A stretch of 64,000 bases of DNA, taken from NCBI GenBank assembly GCA_933228675.1, contig OW121742.1, positions 33,956,718-34,020,717 of the forward strand, read 5' to 3'. The position numbers were made by a program, and so were the translations under genes. The notes under the pieces were generated by a model. That model saw only the letters and a program-made list of their open reading frames with translations. It was not told the origin of the DNA and did not search any database. The stretch is from Stomorhina lunata. Taxonomy: Eukaryota > Arthropoda > Insecta > Diptera > Rhiniidae. Of this stretch, positions 25,121 through 37,445 are shown one piece after another; the first letter of the stretch is position 1; each line of letters starts with the position of its first letter.

Positions 25121-25954
25121 GAATACCTTATTTTTTAATTGATAAAAGATATTATGTAAAAAAATAAATAATTTGCTTAAAATAGGGGAAATAACATATT
25201 ATACACAATGTAAACATACAAATTCTAGCTATTTTTATTCTTTTCTATGTTAAATTTACTTTCCATGTTAGATTTGAAAGGTTAGGTTCAAATGCTTGAA
25301 GTAACCTAAATTTTTATTTATAGATTCTATTTGCTAATGCTCTTCGAAAGTTGTCTGTCTAAAGGTGACATTGTAAATGTCATTTACTACCTTTTGAACT
25401 TTAGAAGGAGGATTTTATTTTAACATAATCCATACAAGTTTTATTTGGGATTTCTTCTAATTTTCGTACAAGAATATTCTTATCATAGCTACTTTTTAAA
25501 TCCTAAAATATTTTCTATGTTTTATTTTATCTTTTGTTCACTAAACATTTATTTTGACATAGGCAGACAGTTTGTCACCGAAAAAAGCCACTTAAAAGTT
25601 ATAAATTCTCGAAAATTATACCGAATTTGTACCCCTAATGGCTGTTGTCTATTCTATTCTTCTATCTACTACTTTTCATCTCTTGTGGTTTATGGTTTAC
25701 GCAGCGGATAGAATTTAATTGAAATGAATATTCAGCACAATTTTCAAAATGAAATTTTTACATTTATTTATACTTTTAGGGTATTTCGTAATACAAACGT
25801 ATTAGTTGATTAAATTTGTGGGTTATTTTTATATGGCGGAAAAAATATTGTGAACACAAATAATATAGATACTAAATATTTTTTAGGTCAGTAAGAAAAT
25901 TAAATTTAGATATATCATACAAGAAAAGAATTTTTTGTATATATACAAAAGAAT
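25121..25954. other. AT-rich sequence, no gene seen
   Basis: An 88-codon frame (25445-25711) has no recognised domain and no splice or start context that supports it. No repeats. Confidence 0.5.
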
Positions 25955-26690
25955 CGTTAACGAAAATTTTTCTATCGAAAAATTTTTCTATAGAAATATT
26001 TTTGATAACGAAAATTTTTCTATAGAAAACATTTTTGATAACGAAAATTTTTCTATAGAAAAATTTTTGATAACGAAAATTTTTCTATAGAAAAATTTTT
26101 GATAACGAAAGTTTCTCTATAGAAAAATTTTTGATAACGAAAGTTTCTCTATAGAAAAATTTTTGATAACGAGAATTTTTCTATAGAAAAATTTTTGATA
26201 ACGATAATTTTTCTATAGAAACATTTTTGATAACGAAAATTTTTCTATAGAAAAATTTTTGATAACGAAAATTTTTCTATAGAAAAATTTTTGATAACGA
26301 AAATTTTTCTATAGAAAAATTTTTGATAACGAAAATTTTTCTATAGAAAAATTTTTGATAACGAAAATTTTTCTATAGAAAAATTTTTGATAACGAAAAT
26401 TTTTCTATAGAAAAATTTTTAATAACGAAAATTTTTCTATAGAAAAGTTTTGATAACGAAAATTTTTCTATAGAAAAATTTTTGATAACGAAAATTTTTC
26501 TATAGAAAAATTTTTGATAACGAAAATTTTTCTATAGAAAAATTTTTGATAACGAAAATTTTTCTATAGAAAAATTTTTGATAACGAAAATTTTTCTATA
26601 GAAACATTTTTGATAACGAAAATTTTTCTATAGAAACATTTTTGATAACGAAAATTTTTCTATAGAAAAATTTTTGTTATCAAAAATTAA
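25955..26690 (+). repeat. 32-bp GATAACG/CTATAG array
   Basis: Units read TTTTTGATAACG then AAAATTTTTCTATAG then AAAA. The spacing is 32 bases (GATAAC at 26293 and 26325), one more than in the neighbouring arrays. Units are very uniform between about 26220 and 26670. The array ends in a strand flip at 26670-26700. Confidence 0.94.
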
Positions 26691-27115
26691 AATTAGAAAA
26701 ATTTTCCTTAAAATTTTTTTTCTATAGAAAAATTTTAGTTAAAAATTTTTTTCTATAGAAAAATTTTCGCTAAAAAATTTTTTCTATAGAAAAATTTTCG
26801 CTAAAAAATTTTTTCTATAGAAAAATTTTCGGTAAAAAATTTTTTCTATAGAAAAATTTTCGCTAAAAAAATTTTTCTATAGAAAAATTTATGCTACAAA
26901 AATTTTTCTATAGAAAAATTATTGTAAAAAATTTTCCATTGAAAATTTTTTTCTATTGAAAAATTTTCGCTAAAAAATTTTTTCTATAGAAAAATTTTCG
27001 CTAAAAAAATGTTTTCTATAGACACATTTTCGTTGAAAAATTATTTCTATAAAAATATTTTCGTTTAAAAATTTTTAACAAAAATATAAAATTTTCAAAT
27101 TTTCGTTAAAAAAAT
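26691..27115 (-). repeat. Inverted CTATAG array abutting the 32-bp array
   Basis: Units read CTATAGAAAAATTTTCGCTA then AAAAAATTTTTT, the reverse complement of the AACG type. They follow the forward array directly, so the junction near 26690 is the centre of a large palindrome without a long spacer. Units decay after about 27000. Confidence 0.92.
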
Positions 27116-28070
27116 TTTTAAAAGTGTTTCCATAGGAACATTTTCTATTCAATTTAAAAGTTTTATAACAATTTTTACTGTGATCAAATAATAATATGTC
27201 ATAGTTTTTCCGTCTGCCCTGATTGCTCCTTAAGAGTCATTTAACGGCTGACACTTATTCTTTCACCTCACACGCTCTTGTTATTACTTGAGTGTTAAAT
27301 TTACCATATTAAATACTTTTTTACTTTTGCACTTATAATTTTAATTCTACAATAATGGTAACACTTTTCTAACATCCTTTTTATTCCATTTCAGCATTCA
27401 AGGATAAAATTGTAACACGTGGACTATAAAACCAAGAAGATTTAAAACGTAACAATAAAAAACTCTTCCTACAGAGAAGAAGTGGAACGTAGAAAAAACA
27501 GCTACCAGATGGTAAGTTAATAACCAATTGCACATAATAAGTTGCTCCTAATCCATATAATCTCCACTTGCAACGAACGCGTTTCCTAGTTTCCTTCTTG
27601 TTCTACTCTCTTATCTCAGTGGCAGAGGAAACCCTCGGAGTTGGAGGAAATGGAAAGGTGGGGTAGGGCAGAATAGAAAATAAAACAACCAAATATGAAT
27701 TTACTGAAATCATGTCAAAGGTTTATTTTTAACTTTTTATTTTTACAAATGTTGGCTCTCAAAAAAAAAGCATTATACAAATCTAAGTCATTTTGCTGTT
27801 GTTGCTGCTGGTGGTGGTACTGGTGTCGCTGCTGCCGGTAGCAATTTATTACATGAATGAATTTAAAAAAAATATAGTACAAGTTTTAGATATGTTAGGA
27901 GTAGGTATTTGTTTGTAGATTTCTCGAAAATTATGATGATGGTTGTTAGAATGTTTAAAGGAATGCTATCATTATTAACGCAGAAAAAAATAAAAAACTA
28001 TGGAAATGTGGCTCAAACCATTCATGAAATTTGTTGCCAAAACCCTACAGTTTTCGTTGTAAAAGGCAGA
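27116..28070. other. Unique sequence around a candidate exon
   Basis: Apart from the candidate exon at 27395-27511, it contains a GCTGTTGTTGCTGCTGGTGG-like stretch near 27790-27840. No coding frame is convincing. Confidence 0.5.
27395..27511 (+). other. Candidate non-coding (5'-UTR type) exon, 117 bp
   Basis: Upstream is a good acceptor: a branch-point-like TTCTAAC at about 27367, a pyrimidine-rich stretch, and CCATTTCAG ending at 27394. Downstream is a near-consensus donor, ATG then GTAAGT at 27512. All three frames inside contain stops, so an internal coding exon is excluded. A 5'-UTR exon whose last codon is a start ATG is possible (CCAGATG just before the donor), as in many fly genes with long first introns. 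If real, the window is intron of a forward-strand gene extending beyond both edges. This is a by-eye splice-site call. Confidence 0.4.
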
Positions 28071-30235
28071 AAAAATTTTTTACTTAAAATTTGTATATTA
28101 AAAAGATTTTTTGACGAAAATTTTTGTATAGAAAAAATTTTTTAACGAAAACTTTTCTATAGAAACAATTTTTTAACGAAAATTTTTCTATAGAAACAAT
28201 TTTTTAATGAAAATTTTTCTACAGAAACAATTTTTTAACCAACATTTTTTCTGTAGAAAAATTTTTTAACGAAGATTTTTATATAGAAAAATTTAATGAA
28301 AAATTTTGTATAGAAAAAATTTTTTAACGAAAATGTTTCTATAGAAAAAAAGTTTTAACGAAAATTTTTTTATAGAAAAAATTTTTTAACAAAAAGTTTT
28401 CTATAGAAAAAATTTTTTAATAAAAATTTTTCTATAGAAAAAATTTTTTAATAAAAATTTTTCTATAATAAAAATTTTTTAATAAAAATTTTTCTATAAA
28501 AAAAAATTTAAAAAAAATTTTTTCTATATAAATAATTTCTTAACAAAAATTTTTCTATATAAATAATTTCTTTACGAAAATTTTTCTATACAAAAAATTT
28601 CTTAACGAAAATTTTTCTATAGAACAAATTTCTTAACGAAAATTTTTCTATAGAAAAAAATTCTTAACGAAAATTTTTCTATAGAAAAAATTTTTGAACG
28701 AAAATTTTTTCTATAGAAAAAATTTTTCGCTAGAAAAAATGTATCAAAGAAAATTTTTTAACAAAAATTTTTCTTTAGAAAAAATTGTTTAACGAAAATT
28801 TTTCTATAGAAAAAATTTTTTAACGAACATTTTTCGATAGAAACATTATTTTAACGAAAATTTGTCTGTACAAAGATTATTTAAATTTTTTTTATAGTAA
28901 AATTTTTGAACGGAAATTTTTTCTATAGAAAAATTTTCGTCCAAAAATTTTTTCTATAGAAAAAATTTCCGTTCAAAAATTTTTTCTATAGAAAAATTTT
29001 CGTTCAAAAATTTTTTCTATAGAAAAATTTTGGTTCAAAAATTTTTTCTATAGAAAAATTTTCGTTCAAAAATTTTTTCTATAGAAAAATTTTCGTTCAA
29101 AAATTTTTGCTATAGAAAAATTTTTGTTCAAAAATTTTTTCTATAGAAAAATACACAAAATTTTTTAAAGAAAATTTTTCTACAGAAAAACTTTTAACTA
29201 AAACTTTTGTATAGAAAAACTTTTCTAACTAATACTTTTCTATAGAAAAAATTTTCCAACGAAAATTAAAAAAACGAAAATTTTTTCTATAGACAAAATT
29301 TCGTTAAAAAATTTTTTCTATAGAAAAAATTTCGTTAAAAAATTATTTCTATAGAAAAAATTTTGTTAAAAATTTTTTCTATAGAAAAACTTTCGTTAAA
29401 AAATTTTTCCTATAGAAAAACTTTCGTTAAAAAATTTTTTCTATAGAAAAACATTCGTTAAAAAATTTTTTTATAGAAAAACTTTCGTTAAAAAATTTTT
29501 TTATAGAAAAATTTTCGTTTTTTTAATTTTAGTTGGAAAATTTTTTCTATAGAAAAGTTTTAGTTAGAAAAGTTTTTCTATAGAAAAGTTTTAGTTAAAA
29601 GTTTTTCTGTAGAAAAATTTTCTTTAAAAAATTTTGTGTATAGAAAAATTTTCGCTAAAAAATTTTGTGTATAGAAAAATTTTCGCTAAAAAATTTTTTC
29701 TTTTGAAAAATTTTCGTTAAAAAATTTTTTCTATAAACAAATTTTCGTTAAAAAATTTTTTCTATTGAAAAATTTTCGTTAAAAAATTTTTTCTATAGAA
29801 AAATTTCCATAGAAAAATAAAAATTTTTTTCTATGGAAAAATTTTCGTTAAAAATTTTTTTCTATAGAAAAATTTTCGTTAAAAAATTTTTTCTATAGAA
29901 AAATTTTCGTTAAAAAAATTTTCTATAGAAAAATTTTCGTTAAAAAAATTTTTTTTTAAATAGAAAAATTTTCGTTAAAAAATTTTTTCTATACAAAAAT
30001 GTTTTATAAAAAAATTTTTCTATAGAAAAAAAATTTTTTAAGAAAAATTTTTATTGAAAATGTTTTATTTTCGTTAAAAAATGTTTTCTATAGAAAAATT
30101 TTCGTTAAAAAATTTTTTCTATACAAAAATGTTTCTATAGAAAAATTTTTGTTAAAAAATTTTTTATATGGTAAAAATTTTTTAACGAAAAAAATTTTTT
30201 TAAGAAAAATTTTTTATTGAAAATGTTTTATTAAA
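28071..30235. repeat. CTATAG arrays with several strand switches
   Basis: Forward units (TTTTTTAACGAAAATTTTTC) at 28071-28875; reverse units (CTATAGAAAAATTTTCGTTC then AAAAATTTTTT) at 28876-29155; a short forward block at 29156-29275; reverse units to 30235. The period is 31 bp in the regular parts. The strand changes at about 28880, 29155 and 29275 give perfect settings for hairpins. Confidence 0.92.
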
Positions 30236-31500
30236 AATTCTGTTACCAATTTAACTTCTAGATTTGTGGGACTACAAGTAATTCATGCTCTCAAGAGTCA
30301 TCTCTGGCATACTAACATTTATTTACCGGAAAATGAGAACATGTCCTTATTAGGGTGGTACTACACATTAAATATTTTGTAAAACTAGAGGGTTTTAAAC
30401 GCTTGAAAACGTTATTCAAATGTATTCTTTTAAAATGTGAAGTTATTAACCAGGATGTAATTATCCTTATAAAGAAGAGCTTTTAGGACATAAAAGAAAA
30501 TTTTGATTTAAAAATGCGCTGTGCTTCTTTTATAAATGTTATGTTTTAAGATTTTAGAAAGCCTATGACTAAAATTTTTAAACTAAACTAGGATGACTAA
30601 AAATTTTAAATTGCCTGCCCTATAATTTGTAAACATTAGGCCACAAATCCTATAAATAGTAACAAAAACTTTACTCCCATAAGTTGGTCGCTTTAATTTT
30701 AATTACCTTCTATCTAAGAGCAGCAGCAGCATCAACAACAGAAAAAAAAGTCATAAGATGAAATCCACTAAACTTGTTCTACTTTATGCTTTAGGGTACT
30801 TATGGTAGTAGTTATCTCAAACACAGACACTTACATTTTTACAAACACATTTACACTGCGACCAAAACTAAAAGCCAACATACTAATACACACACAAACA
30901 AAAACTCTAGTATATTCCTTTGAAATTTGCTCCTTAAGCTTTGTCTTCTCTCTACTACTAAATGACTGACTGTGGGCTTCTGTCGCTGCTGTGTTGTGAC
31001 CAAGTGGAGGACCAATGTACATATTTTTTCTTTCAAAGTTCTAGAGCTATTTTCAACTTTTTACAAAAATTTTGCTGTTACAAATTTGTTTTGTTTTTTT
31101 TTTCTTGTCTCTATAAGAGTTTTGTTTATTTGATGTTAGACAGTAGAGAAATTCTGTACACGTTATGTCTCAACACCACACCCTCCTCCCAGGAGCTGCT
31201 GGATAGTGAAGGAAATTGTAATCAAAGTTGATTTTATTTTTTCAATTTTTCTGCATTAAAGTTTATACATGTCTATAAAAAAAAATCTAGGGAAAATGGG
31301 AGCAAAAAAGAAAACAATAACAATATTTCTAAATGACTTGGGAAAGTTTATTAGGGATTGTTAATGATTTTCTGGCTTTCATGGTTGTTTCGAAAAAGTT
31401 TAAAGTAGGTTATTAGTTTATAAAGGGATACTTTTTTTTTAATAAAGGCAGAATAAATTGTGATACACTTAATACGGAAAGAAGATTTTGACATAGATTT
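30236..31500. other. AT-rich sequence, no gene seen
   Basis: An AGC run lies at about 30719-30732. Overlapping 60-90 codon frames on both strands between 30831 and 31595 contradict one another and match nothing I know. No RNA gene found. Confidence 0.5.
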
Positions 31501-31740
31501 GTGGTATTATAATCGGATTGTAATGCGTTTACATTATTATCGCAACAGATTGCGTTATAATGCTTTATAACATTTAATACCGCGTTATAATACATTATAA
31601 TAGCAATATAATGCGTTATAACATATTATAATCACGTTATAATACATTAAACCAAATTATAATCGCATTATAATGCGTTATAACACATTGTAATCGCATT
31701 ATAATGCTTTATTACACATTTTAATCGCATTAGAATGTTT
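31501..31740 (+). repeat. 31-bp array with CGCATTATAATGCG palindrome
   Basis: About seven diverged units of AATCGCATTATAATGCG followed by TTATAACACATT. AATCGCAT begins at 31661, 31692 and 31723, spacing 31 and 31; earlier units are 30-31. The core is a perfect 14-bp palindrome. The sequence is unrelated to the CTATAG families, yet the period is the same. Confidence 0.85.
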
Positions 31741-31759
31741 TCTTCTGTTATCCTTGACT

Positions 31760-33190
31760 TCCAGTGCATATTTTTTCTATAGAAAAATTTTCGTTGAAAA
31801 ATTTTTTCTATAGAATATATTTCGTTCAAAAATTTTTCTATAGAAAAATTTTCATTAACAAATTTTTTTTTTTAATTTTTCGTTAAAAGCATTTTCTTAT
31901 AGAAAAATTTTCATTAGAAACGAAAAAATTTTTCTGTACAAAAAATTTTCTAACGAAAATTGTTCTATAGAAAAAATTTTTTAACGAAAATTTTTTTATA
32001 GAAAAAATTTTTTGACGAAAATTTTTCTATAGAAAAAATTTTTTAACGAACATTTTTCTATAGAAAAAATTTTTTGACGAATATTTTTCTAAAGAAAAAA
32101 TTTTTTAACGAAAATTTTTCTATACAAAATTTTTTTTAACGAAAATTTTTCTAACAAAAAAATTTTTAAACGAAAATTTTTCTAAAGAAAAAATTCGTTA
32201 AAAAAAATTTTCTGTAGAAAAATTTTCGTTAAAAAATTTTCGTTAAAAAATTTTTCTATAGAAAAATTTTAGTTAAAAAATTTTTTCTATAGAAAAATTT
32301 TTATTAAAAAATTTTTCTATAGAAATTTTTAGTTAAAAAATTTTTTCTATAGAAAAATTTTCGTTAAAAAATGTTTTCTATAGCAAAATTTTCCTTAAAA
32401 AATTTTTTCTATAAAACATATTTTTTCTATAGAAAAATTTTCGTTAAAAAATTTTTTCTATAGGAAAATTTTCGTTAAAAAATTGTTTCTTTAGGAAAAT
32501 TTTCGTTAAAAATTTTTTTCTATAGAAAAATTTTCGTTAAAAATTTTTTTCTACAGAAAAATTGTCGTTAAAAATTTTTTTTTATTCAAAAATTTTCGTT
32601 AAAAAATTTTTTCTATAGAAAAATTTTCGTTAAAAAAGTTTTTCTATAGAAAAATTTTCGTTAAAAAATTTTTTCTATGGAAAAATTTTCGTTAAAACAT
32701 TTTTTCTATAGAAAAATTTTCGTTAAAAAAGTTTTTCTATAGAAAAATTTTCGTTAAAAAATTTTTTCAATAGAAAAATTTTCGTTCTATAAAAAAATTT
32801 TCATTCAAAAATTTTTTCTATATTAAAATTTTCGTTCAAAAATTTTTTCTATAGAAAAATTTTCGTTCAAAAATTTTTTCTATAGAAAAATTTTAGTTCA
32901 AAAATTTTTTCTGTAGAAAAATTTTCGTTTAAAAATGTTTTCTATAGAAAAATTTTCGTTCAAAAATTTTTTCTATAGAAACATTTTGGTTAAAAAATTT
33001 TTTCTATAGAAAAATTTTTGTTAAAAAATTTTTTCTATAGAAAAATTTTCGTTAACAAATTTTTTCTATAGAAAAATTTTCATTAGAAAATCTTTTCTAT
33101 AGAAAAATTTTCGTTAAAAAATTTTTTCTATGGAAAAATTTTCGTTAAAAAATTTTTTCTATGGAAAAATTTTCGTTAAAAAATTTCTCA
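31760..33190. repeat. CTATAG/CGTTAAAAAA arrays, mainly reverse
   Basis: Reverse units at about 31765-31910, forward units at 31915-32200, then a long reverse block (CTATAGAAAAATTTTCGTTA then AAAAATTTTTT) to 33190. The period is 31 bp. A TTCAAAAA subtype fills 32790-32990. Confidence 0.93.
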
Positions 33191-34810
33191 TATAACAATT
33201 TAAAATCTAATTGCTAATTATATTTTAGGTGTTTTCATATAATTTTAATATAAAAGTAATAATTTTAGAATAAAGTTTAAGATGTTCCATTTAAAGAAAC
33301 TTCATATCTAAATAAACACAATTCAGTTTTTCTTTTCCATTTAACTTAACACATGCTCGTGCATGAATAAATATTAAACTGATAATCATCATTATCGTCA
33401 TTTTTCCAAAGGGAGATAAACTGTATTTCATATTTTATGAAATTTTAATTTTTAATTTTCCTTTTAACTTTAAGTTTATGTAATATATTTGGCCATAAAT
33501 GACATTTTTTTGTGACATACTTTTTCTACTTTACTGAATTTGTTGTATTCTATCTAATAATCTCTCTAGTCATTTTCATCCATAATCTTATAGTTAGGAT
33601 ATGCTCTTAGTTTAGTTTATATTTTTAATATTTTTCCTTTTGTTATTGTAACTACTTAAATATTACAACTAATATTCAACAAAATAGTTAGTAGCAACAA
33701 AAAACACCTTGGCATCCTGTTAATCTAAATATGAAATATACATTAAATGCTTATTAGGGTGGTATACGAAATAAGCTAAAACATTGTTTTGTATTACACA
33801 AATTAAAAGATTTTTATTTCACTAAATTCTAGATATTTTAACGTAACATAAATGAGCAAATTCATTTTAATATTGTAAAAGGATTCTTTGATATTTAGGT
33901 TTGAATATTATCTCGTTCCCTTCTTTGTCTTAACTTTCTTGACATATTTTTGAATATTTCTCAAGAGACTTCTTTGAGAAAATTTGAAAAATTTATACCA
34001 TACTTATACGTATTTTTTTGCATGATACTTGTGTTTTTATCTTTCTAGTTTATTATAAATGTATTACAGGGAAAATATTCATTAAATCTTATATGATTTT
34101 ACATGAAAACCTTAACTGAATAAAGATGAAATTATAAAATAAATATCTAAGTGTTAGTGAATTTTACACAACCTCGAGCAATATGATGTTTTTTTGTAGC
34201 ATACAATTTTAAGTTTTTCTTTAACTTGAAAGCTTTTTAGAATCAGTTAAGTTTTTTTGGGTAGTTGTATTATGAAAAAGATGTAGATTTGGAAAAATGT
34301 ACGACAGAGATAAAATTTAACCCCCTGAGGTTTTTTTTCGGCTTTCTCTGAAATTAAACTTTTTATAATTTGAATATAACAAGTTATTTTCAGAAAAGCT
34401 TTATATCTAAACTTGATTTCTTCACAACTTTTATCAGTCAAACCCATTTCATTCATAAAAGTTCAAGTGCAGATTTCAAAGGGTAGGTAAATTTGAGATT
34501 AGGTTCTAAATATCCTAAAAACCTTTATTGATCCCAATTTAATTCGACTGCATCCGACTTCATCTCTGTATATCGAGTGCATTTGCGAAAAAATATTCTT
34601 GCAAAGAAAGGCTATATATCGCAGATCTCATGTAGAAAGACCCTAACTCACACTTTTTTCGAAATAATTTTTTTTAATCCAATGCAACTCCTCAACTCCT
34701 CACAAAAATTTAACGCAATTTTATCAAAATTAGCGGTTATTTAAGTAATTTTCTAAAAAGCCCTAACTTATTTCTAAAAAAAATATTTTTTAAAAGCCCT
34801 ATCCCGCCAA
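33191..34810. other. AT-rich sequence, no gene seen
   Basis: Single-copy-looking. The reverse frame at 34247-34456 is short and unsupported. No repeat, RNA or transposon recognised. Confidence 0.5.
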
Positions 34811-35695
34811 ATTATGCTATTAAAGCTTTCGGTTGGATGTATAATGATTTCTTATATTAAACTTCTGTTAACAACATTTTTGGAAAAAAAATTTTCAATA
34901 CTAAAAGCTTTCCTATAGGTAACTTCTGAAATATATGAAGCTTTCTACTAATAACATTCCAAATCGAAAGCTTTCTAATAAAATATTAGAATAATATTAA
35001 AGCTTTCGGTTGGATTTATAATGATTTCTTATATTCAACTTTTGTCGACAACATTTTTCGAACAGAAAACTTTCAATTTCAAAAGCTTTCCTATAGGTAA
35101 CTTCTGAAATAACTAAAGCTTTCTACTAATAACATTCCACATCAAAAGCTTTCCAATAAAATATTATATTAATATTAAAGCTTTCGATTGGATGTATAAT
35201 GATTTCTTATATTAAACTTATGTCGACATTTTTCAAATAGAAAACTTTCAATATTAAAAGCTTTCCTATAACTAACTTCTGAAATATCTGAAGCTTTCTA
35301 CTAAGAACATTCCACATCGAAAGCTTTGGAATAAAATATTATATTAATATAAAAGCTTTCGGTTGGATGTATAATGATTTCTTGTATTAAACTTCTGCGG
35401 ACAACATTTTTCGAATATAAAACTTTCAATATTAAAAGCTTAACTTCTGAAATATCCGAAATATTTTATTAAATAAATATTATTAATAATAATTAAATAT
35501 TTTATTAAAATGAAAGTTTTCAGTTGAATGTATAATGATTTCTTATATTGAACTTCTGTCGACCACATTTTTCGAATAGAAAACTTTCAATATTAAAAGC
35601 TTTTCTATAGGTAACTTCTGAAATATCTGAAGTTTTCTACTAATAATATTCCACATCGAAAGCTTTCCAATAAAAAACTGCTTTTATTTATCTTA
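34811..35695 (+). repeat. Tandem repeat of about 177 bp, five copies
   Basis: The landmark CGGTTGGATGTATAATGATT (with variants) begins near 34831, 35008, 35186, 35361 and 35522: spacings 177, 178, 175 and 161. Each copy contains several AAAGCTTTC motifs and a GACAACATTTTTCGAA segment. The fourth copy has lost part of its 3' half and gained an AT-rich tract (35460-35510). The copies appear built from shorter AAGCTTTC units, as in the region that follows. Confidence 0.9.
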
Positions 35696-36510
35696 AGTTT
35701 TCTTATATATAACTTTCGGTATCGAAAGTTTTTCTATAATTAACTTTCGATATCGAAGGATTTCTTATATAAAACATTTGTCGTCAAAATATTTCAAATA
35801 GAAAAATTTGTATATAAAACTTTCCTATAGAAAAATTTCAATATCAAAGCTCTTCCTATAGATAACTTTAATATCTAAAGCTTTCTAAAAAACATTCGAT
35901 GTCGAAAGGATTTCTATAATAAACATTCGATATCAAAAGACTCGTTATATAAAACTTTTTTATAAAAAACTATCAATATCAAAGCTTTCCTATAGGTAAC
36001 TTTTGATATTAAAAGCTTTCAGCAAAAAACATTCTATATCGAAAGCTTTCCAAAAAAAAAAAAAAGATTTCCTATATGAAAATTTCGATGTCGAAAGGTT
36101 TCCTTTAATAAACTTTTGATATTGAAAGATTTTTTTTAGAAAACTTTCGATATCAACAGATTTCCTATATAAAACTTTTGTCGTCAAAATATTTCGGATT
36201 GAAAAACTTTTATATCAACAGATTTTCTAAAGGTTACTTTTAGTATAAAAAAATCTTATAAAAACATTCCATATCAAGAGCTTTCTAATATAAAAATGCC
36301 AATATCTAAAGATCTTCTATATAAATCTTTCGATTTCGAAATGCTTCCTAATAATAAACTTTCGATTTGGAAAGATTTTCTATAGAAAACTTTTGATTTC
36401 CTTATTAAAACTTTGAATATAGAAAGATTTTATGTAGAAAACATTCCAAGTCAAACTTTCAATATCGAAAGCTTTCCTATAGAAACAATATCGAAAGCTT
36501 TCCTATAGAA
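35696..36510 (+). repeat. Degenerate short-unit array with CTTTCGATATCGAAAG
   Basis: Loosely periodic units of about 30 bp: ACTTTCGATATCGAAAG plus TTTCCTATA. Complete palindromes occur near 35735-35755, others are broken. It directly continues the AAGCTTTC repeats and looks like their unexpanded form. Confidence 0.8.
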
Positions 36511-36950
36511 AACTTTTTACCCTTTTTAAACTTTCCAAAAGTACACCCTTAAAGTACCAAACACATATTTAAACTTTTACATTAAAAAAGTTACTAGTTA
36601 ATACCTTATAAATTTTAAAAACAACCGAATACATGATTGAAATTTGTTTGTTCTAAAAAAAGTTCAAAAAAAAATGTTTAACAAAAATACTTAAGTACTA
36701 AGAAGACCCATTCTTACTTTCATTGCAGATCTAAATCCAACTAATTATAGGTTTTTATCCCGTTTTGTTTAGGAGATATAATACTTAAAGTTTTTTCTTT
36801 TTATCCCTTCAAATTTTTTAATGAACCCATAGTAGATCAAAAAAGGCAATCAAAAAAGGCAATTTCTATTTTCTAAAAGAGTTTTTTCAACAAATATGAG
36901 ATGTCAAATATTTTATTAAATAGTTTTACATAAGTGTATTGCACTAGGAT
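36511..36950. other. AT-rich sequence, no gene seen
   Basis: No feature recognised. Confidence 0.45.
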
Positions 36951-37080
36951 GCCAATTTATAACAATTGTTCATTATTATAATAAATAGTTTTTTGTTAAA
37001 ACCAAAAATTGTTGGCGGGGACAAGCTTTCGTCGACGCGTTTCATGCACGCATTATATCTAATTTGCGAGACAGAATAAA
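36951..37080 (-). mobile_element. Retroelement end fragment, broken hammerhead remnant
   Basis: On the reverse strand, GAAACGCGTCGACGAA is followed by CCCCGCCAACA and TTTTTGGTTTT. The same order (GAAACGCGTCGAGGAA, CTCCGCAAACA, TTTTTTGGCTTTT) occurs in the fragment at 61808-61998. The second half of a hammerhead core (GAAA, short stem III, GTC) is present. The CTGANGA half is not visible, so this copy should be inactive. Penelope-like elements are the best-known insect carriers of such motifs. The assignment is inference. Confidence 0.5.
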
Positions 37081-37196
37081 CACGAATTATAGTGTCTAAG
37101 TAAATATCAACACAAAGCCAAGATTATCATCTGAACAGAAAAATATACTAAGTAAAAATATTTCGGAGTAACTCCTTGGCAATCTAATGTTTGTTT

Positions 37197-37445
37197 ATCA
37201 ATCAAATTAATTGTATCAATCATCAAATTTATTGAATCCATTAACAATTTAATTGAATCAATCATCAAATTAATTAAATCAATTTTTAAATTTATTAAAT
37301 CAATCATCAATTCAATAGAACAATTATCAAATTTATTAAGTCAATCAATTAAATTAATAAACAATTTAAAGGAACAATCATCAAATTTATTAAGTCAATC
37401 ATTGATGTAATGAAATCAATTTTTAATTTAGTTCCATCAATATCA
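37197..37445. repeat. 21-bp minisatellite, about 12 diverged units
   Basis: Units of the form ATCAAATTTATT then GAATCAATC repeat every 21 bases with some shortened copies. Because 21 is a multiple of three, the reverse strand gives a false 67-codon frame with a seven-residue period (IDLINLM). Confidence 0.85.

Noticed and set aside
27560..27590. ACGCGTTTC near 27570, similar to part of the hammerhead core
   Set aside because: No GTC triplet, no CTGANGA and no flanking stems. The shared nine bases are likely chance.
37107..37310. 67-codon reverse frame with seven-residue IDLINLM repeats, like a coiled coil
   Set aside because: The period is that of the underlying 21-bp minisatellite, and the frame has no supported start or conserved context.
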